64,000 nt of DNA from Leptodactylus fallax. Taxonomy: Eukaryota; Chordata; Amphibia; Anura; Leptodactylidae. The DNA lies in the NCBI GenBank assembly GCA_947044405.1, contig CAMRHE010000197.1, forward strand, positions 2,170,001-2,234,000, given 5' to 3'. Position numbers and translations under genes: made by a program. The notes beneath the pieces are model-generated. The model was not told the origin of the DNA. It saw nothing but the letters and a program-made list of their open reading frames with translations, and did not search any database. Shown here piece after piece: positions 12,050 through 23,872 of the stretch. The stretch's first letter is position 1. Every line of letters begins with the position of its first letter.

Positions 12050-12840
12050 GAAGTTAGAGGCTTCCATACAGGCGCTCAACCCCAACATCCACAAGGGTCA
12101 AATATAGGAGGAAACTGGAGCAAATCCCCAATAAAGAAATAAGTACACTTAAAAACTAACTTTTATTAATATCCACTAAAAGTATATAAATCTAAATATA
12201 AAAGAAAGCACCTGATAAGCAGATGCCATACTATAATCGGGTCATATTAAGGATAAAGGTAGCCTACCTCAAAATAGGAGGATAGTGTGGTGATACCTGT
12301 ATCACTTCACAGACACCCCTCAGTTATAAATTGCAATTCCCAATATTTAGATATCAATTTACTGAAGGGGAAAAGTAAAGGATAAATCAACTGAGGTATA
12401 ACACACACACACACATACACACCAGCTGGCTAGAGGTCAGTAAAAGACCGACCAAATTGTCTGACTAGCCACTACCTAGGGAGCTTACATTACACTCCCA
12501 CAATTGACTGCCTAATACCACAAACAAACACCATAGACGATACAAAAAGGAGTGTTTGCCCTAACTCCCAGCCTGCCTGACGCGCGTTTCTGCTGAACTA
12601 CACCAGCTCATCAGAGGCACATGCATAAGGGCAAAGCAGAATACACCATAAATGTGTGCAAACTGCCTGTATAATTTAGAGCGCCTAGTATAACCGTCCG
12701 GCCGGCCGTGATGAGGTGTAATCACGATTAGGTGTAATCACATCTTGGAACCCATAGTGACTTCACTTGGATAGGGAAGGCCCAGCGGAGTGCATGTTGA
12801 GAGAGCACGCTGCCAGCCAGAGCATCTTCCTCTATAAACT
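12050..12840 (-). repeat. PLE pLTR-like segment
   Basis: Non-coding repeat containing an (AC)7 run at 12401-12414 and a candidate hammerhead ribozyme on the minus strand. Hammerheads of this minimal form are characteristic of pseudo-LTRs of Penelope-like elements and of related non-autonomous retroelements. No reverse transcriptase or endonuclease frame accompanies it, so it is likely a solitary or truncated end. Boundaries are approximate. Confidence 0.5.
12558..12632 (-). ncRNA. Candidate minimal type I hammerhead ribozyme
   Basis: On the minus strand the core CTGATGA is followed by a stem II of GCTG paired with CAGC, then A and GAAA, then a very short stem III (ACG with CGT, or AC with GT) and cleavage-site C. 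Stem I is GCCT paired with AGGC, with a second outer helix GCCCT/AGGGC. All parts of the hammerhead consensus are present in order. The structure was drawn by eye and not scored. Confidence 0.65.
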
Positions 12841-13500
12841 AACAGTCAGAAAGTACCCAAGGATCATTTTCACTTATGTTTCTCTGGTTTGGACAGATTG
12901 TTGATTCCATTTGTCTTCACAACGTCTTCAACATTGTAAACCTATGACAATGAACTATTGGCAGGGAAACAAAGGTTAGTCTATGGTACTCTGAATTAGA
13001 AGCCAAACATTTTTTAATAGTGACACCTTCTCCAGCTTGCTAATCTTTGTGGTGAACATATGTGATGTGCTAGACTCTTAACGCAAATATATTGTATTGC
13101 TAATTTAATTTTTTGAGTGTGTAAAGGTGTGAATTTATGGGTGGCACAAGCTACTCGTGCTTGTTCACTCACTTATTTGTTCTGTTCCACTTCTTGGTTG
13201 TAGCGAAAGTGAATCTATTATCTGATTTGTGTTTCACTGATATTACACCTCATATCCTGTTCTCAGGAAGTACAACAGCCCTGCAGCTACTGGGGGCATT
13301 GCCAAAACCAGAAGAATTGTTGCTGTTGCCACCCACATTCTTATTGTTTATACTTTGTCGTGGATAGCTTTAGAGTAGCACGTGTTTATTCCTCCTCCTC
13401 CTTTAGTCTTCCCCCTGATCTGCTTTTTGTCCAGTCATTTTACTGCACTCTATAATAGTTTTTGATAACAATTGTAACACTGTGTGTATTTTGTTTTCTT
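12841..13500. other. Unclassified non-coding DNA
   Basis: No gene or element recognised. The 76-codon frame at 13137-13367 lacks any known domain. Confidence 0.4.
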
Positions 13501-13606
13501 TTGCAAAAAACTTTGTATGAAGAAAATTAGGATGAAAAAAGAGATATGATAATGAAAGGGTGACCTGACCAGAAAGTATTAGAGTAGAACTTACTGTGTG
13601 ACAATT
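13501..13606 (+). repeat. Local duplicated segment, copy 1
   Basis: About 100 bp from TTGCAAAAAAC to TACTGTGTGACAATTA that recurs, diverged, at 15287-15379 (GGTGACCTGACCAG against GGTGGATTGGCCAG; TACTGTGTGACA in both). A third partial copy starts near 15406. The Tc1 element sits exactly at the right end of copy 1, so it inserted into an older tandem duplication. Confidence 0.7.
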
Positions 13607-13607
13607 A

Positions 13608-15224
13608 CAGTGGCTTGCAAAAGTATTCATACTTCTTGAACTTTTTCACATTTTGTCACCTTACAACCACAAATTTAAATGTATTTTATTGATTTTAAAT
13701 GATAGACTAACAAAAGTAGCAGATAATTGTGAAGTGGAACGAAAATGATACATGGTTTTCAAAATTTGAATCAAATAAAAATCTGAAAATTGTGACGTGC
13801 AAAAGTATTCAGCCCCTGTACTCTGATACCCTTTAATAAAATCCAGTGCAATCAATTGCCTTCAGAATTCACTTAATTAGGTAACAGAGTCCAGCAGTGT
13901 GTAATTTAGTCTCAGTATAAATACACCTGTTCTGTGAAGGCCTCAGTGGTTTGTTAGAGAACACTAGTGAACAAACAGCTTCATGAAGACCAAGGAGCTC
14001 ACCAGAAAGGTCAGAGACAAAGTTGAGAAGAAGTTTAAAGCAGGGTTAGGTTATAAAAACATATTCAAAGCTTCGAGCATCCCAAGGAGCACTGTTCAAT
14101 CCATCATCCAAAAATGTAAAAAAGTATTCTACAACTGCAAACCTACTAAGACATGGTTGTCCACCTAAACTAACAGATCGAGCAAGGAGAGCACTGGTCA
14201 GAGAAACAGCCAAGAAGTGCATGGTCACTCTGGAGGAGCTGCAGAAATCCACAGCTCAGGTGGGAGAATCTATCCACAGGACAACTATAAATCATGCATT
14301 CACCAAATCTGGCCTTTATGGAAGAGTGGCAAGAAAAAAAAACCAATGTTGAAAGAAAGACATAAGAAGTGTTGTTTGCAGTTTGCCACAAGCCATATAG
14401 GGGACACAGAAAACATGTGGAAGAAGGTGCTCTGGTCACATGAGACCAAAGTTGAAATTTTTGGCCTAAATGCAAAGCACTATGTGCGGTGGAAAAGTAA
14501 CACTACTCATCACCCTGAACACACCATCCCCACTGTAAAACATGGTGGCGGCAGCATCATGCCGTGGGAATGCTTTTCTTCAGCAGGGACAGGGAAGCTA
14601 GTCAGAGTTGATGGGAAGATGGATGGAGCTAAATACAGGGCAATCCTGGAAGAAAACCTGTTGAAGGCTGCAAAAAACTTGAGACTGGGAAGGAGATTTA
14701 CCTTCCAGCAAGACAATGACCCTAAACATACAGCCAGAGCTACAGTTGAATGGTTTAGATAAAAGAATATTCATGTGTTAGAATGGTCAAGTGAAAGTCC
14801 AGACCTAAATCCCGTTGAGCATCTGTGGCAAGACATGAAAATTGATGTTCACAGATGCTCTCCATCCAATCTGGCTGAGCTTGAGCTATTGTGCAAAGAA
14901 GAATGGGCAAAAATCTCAGTCTCTATATGCGCAAAGCTGGTAGAGACATACCCCAAAAAGACTTGCAGCTGTAAATGCAGTGAAAGGTGGCTCTAAAAAG
15001 TATTGATATAGGGGGGTTGAATACTTTTGCATGTCACACTTTTCAGATTTTTGTTTGATAGATATTGTGAAAGCCATGTGTCATTTTCATTCCACTTCAC
15101 AATTATGTGCTACTTTGTGTTGGTCTATCGCTTAAAATCTCAATAAAATACATTTAAGTTTGTGGTTGTAAGGTGACAAAATGTGAAAAAGTTCAAGGGG
15201 TATGAATACTTTTGCATGCCACTG
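13608..15224 (+). mobile_element. Tc1-type DNA transposon with IR/DR ends, inactive
   Basis: Bounded by TA dinucleotides (13606-13607 and 15225-15226), the Tc1/mariner target duplication. Inverted repeats of about 210 bp (13608-13816 and 15013-15224) each hold an outer and an inner copy of a TGCAAAAGTATTCA-type direct repeat, the arrangement known from Sleeping Beauty, in which transposase binds both copies. The transposase frame between them is disrupted. The two ends have diverged visibly, so this is an old insertion. Confidence 0.93.
13983..14996 (+). pseudogene. Tc1 transposase, two frameshifts and a stop
   Basis: About 337 codons from the ATG at 13983. The N-terminal paired-type helix-turn-helix is recognisable (MKTKELTRK through the TVQSIIQK helix). 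A frameshift near 14150 and a compensating one in an A-rich run near 14335 put a middle segment in another frame. The catalytic part contains [29 protein letters not shown] and SPDLNPVEHLW. The first catalytic aspartate, normally WSDET in this family, is histidine here (WSHET). An in-frame TAA at about 14760 splits the last catalytic motif from the rest. The original enzyme would cut and paste at TA sites; this copy cannot. Confidence 0.93.
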
Positions 15225-15286
15225 TAGCTTGAATATTGGCGTACCAATGGCAGTTTTTCAGTGTTTTTTTTTTTTTTAAACATTAT

Positions 15287-15379
15287 TGCAAAAAGTACTT
15301 AACAAGAAGATGAGATTTAGCATTGAAAGGGTGGATTGGCCAGTGAGTATTAGAGAAGAACATACTGTGTGACAGTCAC
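15287..15379 (+). repeat. Local duplicated segment, copy 2
   Basis: Diverged partner of 13501-13606 on the other side of the Tc1 element; see that entry. Confidence 0.65.
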
Positions 15380-15429
15380 ATTGAATTAGTAAAGTGACAA
15401 GTTATTTTGCAAAAAGCCCTTAAACAAGA

Positions 15430-17873
15430 GGGTTCTATGTGGTGTTGGCTATTTTATTTTGTCCAAAACAAACTACAAAAGTTTTGGATTCCCCATACTT
15501 ATAACCTTTTGGAAATTTTGAGTGGACACTGGTGCATTTTAAACCAATCTGCTTATTTCTAATCAAGACATATTTTTATTTGCATTGCTGCATCACCTTG
15601 TAATAAGAAAGTTATGTTTGCTATCCTATTAACGGCCCCTATGCGACAATATTATTCGTTAGGGGTTTGGAGACAGTTTGGTTGCGACAGAATCCTTCTA
15701 ATTATTCTGTGTATGTAATTAAAAGGATTGGAGAAAGTTGTTTAAGGCAAATCGCATAGACTCTACTAATGTGATAAGCTGGGGTTAATACTCGGCAAAC
15801 AGTGTCATCCACACTAGGACTCTTGGAGCAGCATTTATGAGTAAAGCAAACATCCAATTTGGATGGGAAAAGGCAACTGGTTTGCACAATGTTAAGGGAA
15901 AGAGACAAAACATCTGTAGGAAGAGATATTGTACTTCTGACATCAACAAAGGAGTTGGCAGATGTCACAGCAAAAAATTGGAAAAAGCAAAGGATTTTTT
16001 CAGAGATAAAAATTGGGATAATCCAAGATGTCATAATGATAAAGATTTTCTTCCTAACATTACATCGAGCTATGCTGTTCTCTTTGTACTTATTCCATTA
16101 ACAATGCTTCAAATGCAAACCATATAACAGCCAGCTGGGTAAGCTTGCAGAAGTTGGGTTGAAAAGAAAGCATTGTAAGCAGACATGTTAAGAAAGATCT
16201 GGGACAGAAATGTGGTATTTTATTTTTTACATATTGTGAATACACTATAGGACTTCTTTTAAAGAATGTAAAGCAAGACTGGCTGATAACTATAGAAAAC
16301 TATACAATTTATCAATTATATATCACAGCCTAGAAAGTAGTACAGTATAAAGTTCTAGTTGTTTACTATCCCTCACTGATATCCAACATATCTGTTATCA
16401 CACTAAAAAAGACTTACAGTTCTATTGAAAACTTTTAGTATGAAATCAGTTTGGATCAGTTAGAAAGTATTGGATTCTTTGGTAGTATTGGATTATTTCT
16501 GTTTTGCTTGCTAAAATTTGTACAGTGCTTCTTATAGTGTACACGTGGGTAGGTTCATGTGTAAGAGAAGCTGAGGCTGGAAGAGGGGGTCAGTTCAAAC
16601 TCAAATAGATATAGCTCGGAAATTTTATAACATACAACATTGATTCTGGTGTTATTTGAAAGGGCATATTCTCAGCTAGTTCTAACTGTATTATTCCGGA
16701 GATATCACCAGTTGAAAACACAGTCAGGATTGGAGCAGCTGCAGAAACATATAAATATCCCAATTCCGAATGTGTTTTAACCGGTCTCATCTCAATAAAA
16801 AACAATTTTATTTTTCCATCATACCTTCTTTTTTATTGGTACCACTTTAGCAATTCTGGATTTTTTTTCAATATCTTTCTTACATAATTCACCATCATTA
16901 CAAATGGGGCAATAGCAAATATGTATAGTACATAAAAAAGATTTATTTTTTTTTTTTTTTTTGCTAGGATTTCTTTTCTTATTTTTGAAAACAGTTTTCT
17001 TTTAGCTAATTTGTATTCTTTACTAAGTCCGACTAGGCATCCATGCAGTCATCTGATCTCTCATATAATACAATACAATACTTAAGTATTGTAGTGTAGT
17101 ATGTCTTTTGCAGAACAGATGCAAATCCTTCCTTTATAGATTGTCTTTATGTGGTATCCATTTCTTGGAGACTGTTGTGGCTTACAAATACTGATGCAAA
17201 ACACTGACCAGAGGTCTGACATATGAATATGGTCTAACTGTATTTCTCTTAGACCCTGCCTCTGAACCCAATACTGTAGGTGTTGATAGAACTGGAGACT
17301 ACTCTTAAGATTAGAACTGCCATGGCATCCTTTTAACACCATGTAATTTCATTATGAGAGAGTTTAGTGGGTAAAAGAGGGCGTCCCCACGTTACTAACC
17401 ACTTAGTTGCAGTGACCAGCATTGATCATGGCTTCTAAGGGGTTAATCTTCAGGAATCTAAGTTACAGTATCTCTGACTCAGGCAGTGTGAGCTGGGTGC
17501 CAACTGGCACGGATGGTGCATGCACACTAGCTCATTTAATTTTATCAATTGAATCTTAGGCTAGCCGTACACTTTAGATAGCTACTGTTTGTCTCCTAAT
17601 GATCCCATACACATGTACAATATGTGTATATGTGTTGTGAATAGTACCTGTGAAAAAAGTCGCTGTCTTTTGCACGAGACTTATATCCCTTTGCCAAAGG
17701 ATTGGGCACTTTAAAATCTAGTTGGAAGGACCAAATACACATTAGATGTTTGACTTTTCCACCAAAATTGGTGGGTCTGGCTGAGATTTATTTTATCTGA
17801 ATAGTCAGCTATTCATATACAAATATTCCAAGTTCAATAGTCAATTACCCTTTCAATACGTGCAATAGCATGG
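15430..17873. other. Unclassified non-coding DNA
   Basis: Roughly 2.4 kb without a recognisable element. Overlapping frames at 15702-16127 on both strands reach 96-110 codons but share the same bases, have no known domain and are likely chance. AT-rich with several poly-T runs (for example near 16950). Confidence 0.4.
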
Positions 17874-18088
17874 CATGGCTGTGGAGTCTGTAGGCCAAAC
17901 CTACAACTCTGACACTTGCTTCGACTCCAGTCAGTAATTGAATTCATATGAAAATATATATTCAGCAATCTATGCATCTGATTATTAATCATTTTATTTT
18001 GAAGTCAAAGTCTGAGTTGGTAACTTTTTTTCTGACTTTGATTCCACCTAAAACTGGCCTTTACTCCAACTCCAACTCCACAGCCCTG
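17874..18088. repeat. Short hAT-like MITE with GGCTGTGGAGT ends
   Basis: The left end reads CATGGCTGTGGAGTC and the right end is the complement of CAGGGCTGTGGAGTTGG. Inner sequence alternates ACTCC/GGAGT motifs. This end type is widespread in amphibian genomes. No exact target duplication remains, so the copy is old. Confidence 0.6.
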
Positions 18089-19500
18089 GTTATTACCCAG
18101 TGGATAGGAGATAACCCAGAATAAGACATGAAGAACATTCAAACTCTATGCATATGCTGCTCTGAATAGACTTAAACCCATGGTTTCAGCAGTCTAACCT
18201 CATCATCCTTTCTTACGTCTTAGTGCAGTATTCTTGGAAATTGTTTTTTCTACTGTGATTCAACTCTTCCTTGAAAAAATATGCATCTTCATATATAACT
18301 TTACACAGTTCAGAACAGATTAGAAGGTTTGATCATCTGCACTTAATAAAGAAATGATAAAACACAGATCTTGAAACACAGAATTATAAAGGAAGGCGGA
18401 AATATTAAGATTATGAGTTGGATACACAGTTGACATACAAACAAGATTTACAGACTACATTTTTATCTACAGATGTCAAATGAGCAAAGAGCCATTGAAA
18501 ACAGGCACATCTGTGGGAAATAAGTACAGTGTTCAAGATTTCTATACTGCAGTTTCCAAACAAGCATCCAAGCTCTAGAGCCATCATTCACTAATACCAG
18601 TCCTCATGTGCTGAGTGGGCTGCATTCAAGGCTTTGTGTAAAATCCTCCAGAAAAACACTTGCTCAACATGTCTGAAATTTAGGATCTGGTCCCTCCCAT
18701 TACTTATATGTGTACAGTTTCTTACTCCTGAGAAAATAAATGTATTTACTGTGAATTATCTATTAAACATAACATCATTTAACTTATCTTTTATTTTGGT
18801 TCCTAGGAGGAAATTCATTGTAGCAGGTCTCTTTATTGTCGGTAACCAACCAGCTGTTAATGGTACGTTTCACATGTTAGAATTACCTATGTAATTTTTT
18901 TTGAGGTTCCATGACTGATGTGTAGATTTCTGATTCAAATGTGCAGATCCACACAAAGATGAGTCCAATGGCCAGTATGCTAAAGTAGCATGCTACAGAA
19001 GTGTCCACTCTTAACTTATCTCCAATTCAGTATTCCAATTTGTCTTGAAAACCAATGAAACACAATGACAAGCTAACAAAAACCTTGAAAGGCTACAATT
19101 AAACCTCCCCCACTGGGTGCTCACATATAGCTTCTAACATATGTGAGTATAGCACAGGGACCAGACATATCTCTTAGCAGCTGATCCATGTGGAGGCTGG
19201 ATCTTGGACCCCCACAATCAGATATTTATGAGCAATTCTAAGGATAGTCCACAAAAAAAGTGACTAAAGGCAGGAAATTCTTGTTATACAAATGAATAAA
19301 CATAACTGAGTACATTTATGTGTGTTTGTACCATTTTTACCATTCCTCATATTTTCAGGCTTCTGCAATAGTTCCTGGTTGTGGGAGTGTCAGTGCTTTT
19401 TTAGGCAGCCCCTCCCAGCATCTGCCCAATGCACCTCATAGCAGTTTTTCATTCACGCATTTGAGATCCAGTATGGCAGTCCTGTATAGGTACAATCTAT
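18089..19500. other. Unclassified non-coding DNA
   Basis: No element or gene recognised; open frames are short and without motifs. Confidence 0.4.
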
Positions 19501-19510
19501 TTATGGCTGT

Positions 19511-19887
19511 GTTGCTATGAAAACCTGGTAAATGAAATGTGAACATATATTGGCTGATACACGTCATATGACTAAATATTTAAGGACCTACGAACTGGTA
19601 CTGACTCATACAGGTCATAAATAGCTTGGTTGCTATGGAAACCTGGTGTAAAGCTATATATATGTAAAGACTGAAGAACTTGCGATTTTCCATTGGTCCA
19701 TAAGCATCATGTGATCATGTGTATCTCATTTTGGATATCAGTGAAAAACCTGCGATCGGTTGTTATGGAAAACCTGAAGTAAAGCTGTGTGTATGTGACC
19801 TTGTGTAACAGTGTCATCCACAGCGCCCTGCCCCTTTAAAGCTGACCTACAGCAGTGAATAAAAATGGCAAGGTTGTTATGGAAACA
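19511..19887 (+). repeat. Four diverged ~120-bp units, each with an X-box-like motif
   Basis: GTTGCTATGAAAACC (19511), GTTGCTATGGAAACC (19629), GTTGTTATGGAAAACC (19759) and GTTGTTATGGAAAC (19873) are spaced 118, 130 and 114 bp apart. Each is followed by a related GGTRTAAAGCT-type block. The motif resembles the RFX/X-box consensus (GTTGCCATGGAAAC). It is most simply an old tandem repeat; factor binding is only a possibility. Confidence 0.6.
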
Positions 19888-20064
19888 TGGAGTGCAGCTG
19901 TATGCATGTGGCTGACAATGGCTTGTCAGATTGGAGATGGGCTTGGGTCTGCTGAGAGTTTTCATTAGCTCGAGCAGCAACCATGCATTATGCTGCAGGA
20001 GGCATGAGTAGTTTAAAAACGTTTCAATTTATTAGAATTCTGACATCCATTATGGCAATACAGT

Positions 20065-20634
20065 CAGTGGCGTAAATACCGGGGAAGCTGCGGTAGCGAC
20101 TGCCATAGGGCCCGGGACATTAGGGGGCCCGGCGGGCCCCTGATGGTTTTTTTTTTTAGTAGGCCGTTACCTGCTGGTGTAACATCAGCAGGTTATGGGC
20201 CCTATTTACTTACCGATCTCCGCTCCTGCTCACGGCCCCCTGCGCTTCACCATCTGCGGAGGCGGCTTTGAGCAGGAGCAGGGATCGGTAAGTAAGGCCG
20301 CGACCCCAGAGTATAATGATCGGAGGCCCAGGGGAGATGAGGGAACATAAAAAATAATGTTACTTACCTTTCCTGTTCTTCAGCAGGCTTCGGGCCTCCT
20401 TGGTAACATCCCAGACGTCGGTGGGCCAGTCCGACATCATTATGCATCGCAATGCATGTCTGGCTCACATGACATCTGGTCCAACATTGAAGAGGTACCA
20501 GGGAGTGCGCCAGCGCCAGGGAGAGGTAAGTAACATTGTTTTTTATATTTATATCCTCCCCTGGGTCTCCGATCATTATACTCTGGGGTCTGAAAAGACC
20601 CCAGAGTATAATAATTGTTCATGGGTGGTCCACA
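20065..20634 (+). repeat. Interspersed repeat with CAGTGGCGTAA end
   Basis: Starts CAGTGGCGTAAATACC and contains a palindrome whose arms run around TTACTTACCTTTCCTG (20362) and GAGGTAAGTAACATTG (20522), flanked by two oppositely oriented ACCCCAGAGTATAAT blocks (near 20303 and 20577-20612). A related start, CAGTGGTGTAACTA, occurs at 61874. Non-coding; the end sequence suggests a hAT-type DNA element but no target duplication was identified. Confidence 0.55.
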
Positions 20635-20920
20635 ATGGGACATAATACTATGTGAAGGGGGCACTGTGGGGCATAATAGTGTGTGCAGGGGCCACCATGG
20701 GGCATAATAGTGTGTGCAGGGGCCACCATGGGGCATAATAGTGTGTGCAGGGGCCACCATGGGGCATAACAGTGTGTGCAGGGGCCACTATGGGGCATAA
20801 TAGTGTGTGCAGGGGCCACTATGGGGCATAATAGTGTGTGCTGGGACCACTATGGGGCATAATACTGTGTGCAGGGGCCACTATGGCGCTTAATAGTGTG
20901 TGCAGGGGCCACTATGGGTA
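20635..20920 (+). repeat. 31-bp minisatellite, about nine units
   Basis: Unit of the form GGGGCATAATAGTGTGTGCA plus GGGGCCACCAT, repeating every 31 bp (starts at 20730, 20761, 20792 and so on). The first and last units are the most diverged. The same unit in reverse orientation makes up 62290-62445. Confidence 0.9.
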
Positions 20921-20928
20921 TGTGACGA

Positions 20929-23610
20929 TCGCGGTTGTTCACCCTTTAGATGCTGTGATCAATCATGACCACCGCATCTAAGGGTTACCCTAGCAACCCT
21001 AGGCTTTTCCGTGGCTCCTCTAGTAGGATTGATTAGTTAGGCCTGTCAGCCTATGCATAGGCTGATGGTCGTTATAGCTTCCAATACTTCTGTACTGGAG
21101 TATATAGTACTGAACCAGCAATCAGAAGATCTCTGGTTCATGTCCCCTATTGGGACAAAAAAAAATAAAAAATTAAAATTATTAAAAAAGTAAATAACAC
21201 CCAATAAAGTGCCCCTTTTCCCTTATATAGTATAAAAACACAAAACATAGTATACAACATCACACATTTGATATTGATGCGTCCATACCAAACTGTACAA
21301 TAAAATTAAACCATTAGTTAACCAGCATGGCAAATGTCAGGAAAAAAATGGGGAAAAAATGCCAGAAGTAACAATTTTTTGCAATGTCACCTCACAAAAC
21401 ATGGAATAAAAGTGATCAAAAAGTCAAATATAGTCCAAAATGGAACCAATAAAAAACACAGGGGCACCCTGAAAAAAATAAGCCCTCAACCAGCTCCATC
21501 AATAGAAAAATAAAATTGTTACGCCTCTCAGAAGATGGTGATGCAAACATAGTTGATTTTTTTTTCCCAAATGGATTTTTATTCTGCAAAATTAGTAACA
21601 TTTCAAAAACAATATAAATTAGGTATAACTGATGTTTTTTCAAACATCAATTCTGGGATTGAAAAAGTTAACATAACAAAAATAACATTTTGTCAATAAC
21701 TTATACACACCCTGAAATGGGTTCATTACAAAATGTATGTCATTCCACAAAATAACAAGCTCATATATGACTACCTCACCAGAAAAATAAAAAATAAAAT
21801 GATAGCTTATACAATACGACAAAAAAAAAAAAACTGCCCAAATTGTCAGAACAAAACTGGCTGTGACTGGAAGTGAATGTATAAACTCTGTGACTGTAGG
21901 TCAGGTTACACCCAATCTTTAGACATCAGAAGTGACCCCCAGAGTAAGCCCCCTAATCATAGGATCTACTGAGAAAATAGTAGGTAATTCGGTGTACTCA
22001 GTGTACTCTGCACAGCTTACATATCCACTTTACACCATGCGCTGTGCATTCACATCTGGGAAAACTGATGATCACTATGCCCCTTGATAAATTCTTGAGG
22101 GATGCCGTTTTCAAAATGGGCTCACTTCCTAGGGAATTCCAAATAATCTAAATCGCATTCCAAAGCAAAATAGCGCTCCTTCACATCTGCGCACTGCTAT
22201 TTGCCTAAATAGCAGTTTATGCCTATATATGTGACACTGTTGTACCCAGGATAACTTACTTAATGTCATATGTGGGTATGAACAGCTGTTTGGGCACACA
22301 GCCGGGCACAGAAGAGGAGGAGCGCTATTTGGTTTTCGGTGCACAGATTTAGATGACTTGGTTTTTGTACACCATGCCACTTTTGCATAGCTCCTGAAAT
22401 GCCAGTAAAGTGTAATCCCCTGACACATGACCCAATTTTGGAAACTGCAGTGAACATTATTAACCCCCAAGTGTTGAATAAATTAATTTTCCAGAAATTA
22501 ATACACAGCTAATGGTAAAAACTGAAAATGGCAATTTTTCCAGAAATACATAATTTCAATGAATGCACAATATGTTGTGTCCAGCTTGTGTCAGAGATGA
22601 ATACCCCAAAGGCTGTTGTGCCCTGGATAACCACACATGAGTGTGTGTCTCTGCTGATATAAGCTGGGCACAACATATCAAGCACTGAATTGGCATAACT
22701 CTCGAAAAATTGCAATTTTCACTTTTCATCATTAGCTACGCATTCATTTCTGGAAACTAGATTAATGTAACACTCAAGGGTTAAAAATGCTTGTTACATT
22801 GCTTGATAAATCCCTTGAGGGGTGTAGTTTCCTAAAAGGGGTCACGTGTCTGTAGATGCCACTTTACAGGCAATTCAGGGGCTCTACAAAAATGGCATGA
22901 CATCCAAAAACCAAATAGCACTCCTTCCCTTCTGTGTCTGGCTGTGTGCCCAAACAGCAGTATATACCCCCATATGATATTATTAAGTACGTTATCCTGG
23001 GTATAAGCTGCTGGTTGGGCACACAGCATTGTGCACATGTGAAAGAGCGCTATGTGGCTTTTGGAACCCAGATTCACTGTAGATTGTTTGGTTTTTCAAC
23101 ACCATGTGATGCTTGTAAAGACCCTAAAGTGACCCCTACAAAACGGGTCACTTCCTCGGGAATTTCAATTTACTGGCACCTCCGAGGGATCTGAAAAAAC
23201 AATATGGGGTCCAAAAACCAGTGCCTCTAAATCTATACTCCAAAAGCTAAAGGGCACAGTGCTGCTTCCCTTCTGAGCCCTGCTGTGTTCCCAAAGAGCA
23301 GTTTATGTCCATATATACAACTTTTTTGTACCCGAGATAACCTACTTAACAGTTTTAGGAGTGTGTGTCTCTGTTGACACAACGTGGGCACAACAGATTG
23401 GGCGCTGAAATGGCATATTTCTGTATTTCATTTTTCACTTTGTACATTAAGTTATGGGAAGCACTTTTGGGCTCAACATGATAATAGTACCCCTTTAGAA
23501 ATTCCTTGAGAGATATAGTTTCTAAAATGAGGTCATATTTTGGGGGTGAATTATTTATTTTATCTCAGGGACTCTGCAAATGCCCGCCAATGCAGTATAA
23601 ATGTCCAAAA
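20929..23610 (+). repeat. X-family repeat, copy X1 (fragment)
   Basis: Non-coding repeat sharing its order of blocks with X2 (24347-29361): a GATGCTGTGATCAATCATGA block, a hairpin (21111-21140), long A-rich stretch, an AGAAGATGGTGATGCAAA block (21530), then a large palindrome centred near 22630 whose arms include ATATGTTGTG(C/T)CCAGCTT on both sides. No protein frame. It is cut at 23611 by a Tc1 end. Confidence 0.75.
21111..21140 (+). other. Hairpin in X1
   Basis: TGAACCAG pairs with CTGGTTCA across a 14-base middle. The same position in X2 (24724-24753) reads TGAGCCAG/CTGGCTCA, a compensating A-T to G-C change. Confidence 0.6.
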
Positions 23611-23612
23611 TA

Positions 23613-23872
23613 CAGTGCCTTGCGAAACTATTCAGCCCCCTTGAACTTTTCAACCTTTTGCCACATTTCAGGCTTCAAACATAAGGATATAAAATTTTAA
23701 TTTTTTGGTGAAGAATCAACAAGTGGGACACAATCGTGAAGTGGAACGAAATTTATTGAATATTTTAAACTTTTGTAAAAAATAAAAAACTGAAAAGTGG
23801 GGCGTGCAATATTATTCGGCCCCTTTACTTTCAGTGCAGCAAACTCACTCCAGAAGTTCAGTGAGGATCTCT
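23613..23872 (+). mobile_element. 5' fragment of another Tc1 family
   Basis: After TA at 23611-23612 the sequence CAGTGCCTTGCGAAACTATT begins an IR/DR-type Tc1 end, with the inner direct repeat GGGGCGTGCAATATTATTCG near 23798. It stops abruptly near 23872 where it joins an inverted piece of X-family DNA. No transposase remains. It differs from the other Tc1 ends in the window. Confidence 0.85.

Noticed and set aside
12401..12414. (AC)7 run as a possible Z-DNA or regulatory element
   Set aside because: Short and ordinary microsatellite.
15702..16127. Overlapping 80-110 codon frames on both strands
   Set aside because: Three frames use the same bases on two strands with no domain or codon signature; best explained by a local lack of stops.
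21104..21150. tRNA gene suggested by a B-box-like GGTTCATGTCC
   Set aside because: No acceptor stem, A-box or cloverleaf can be drawn; the B-box-like block is one arm of a hairpin in the X family.
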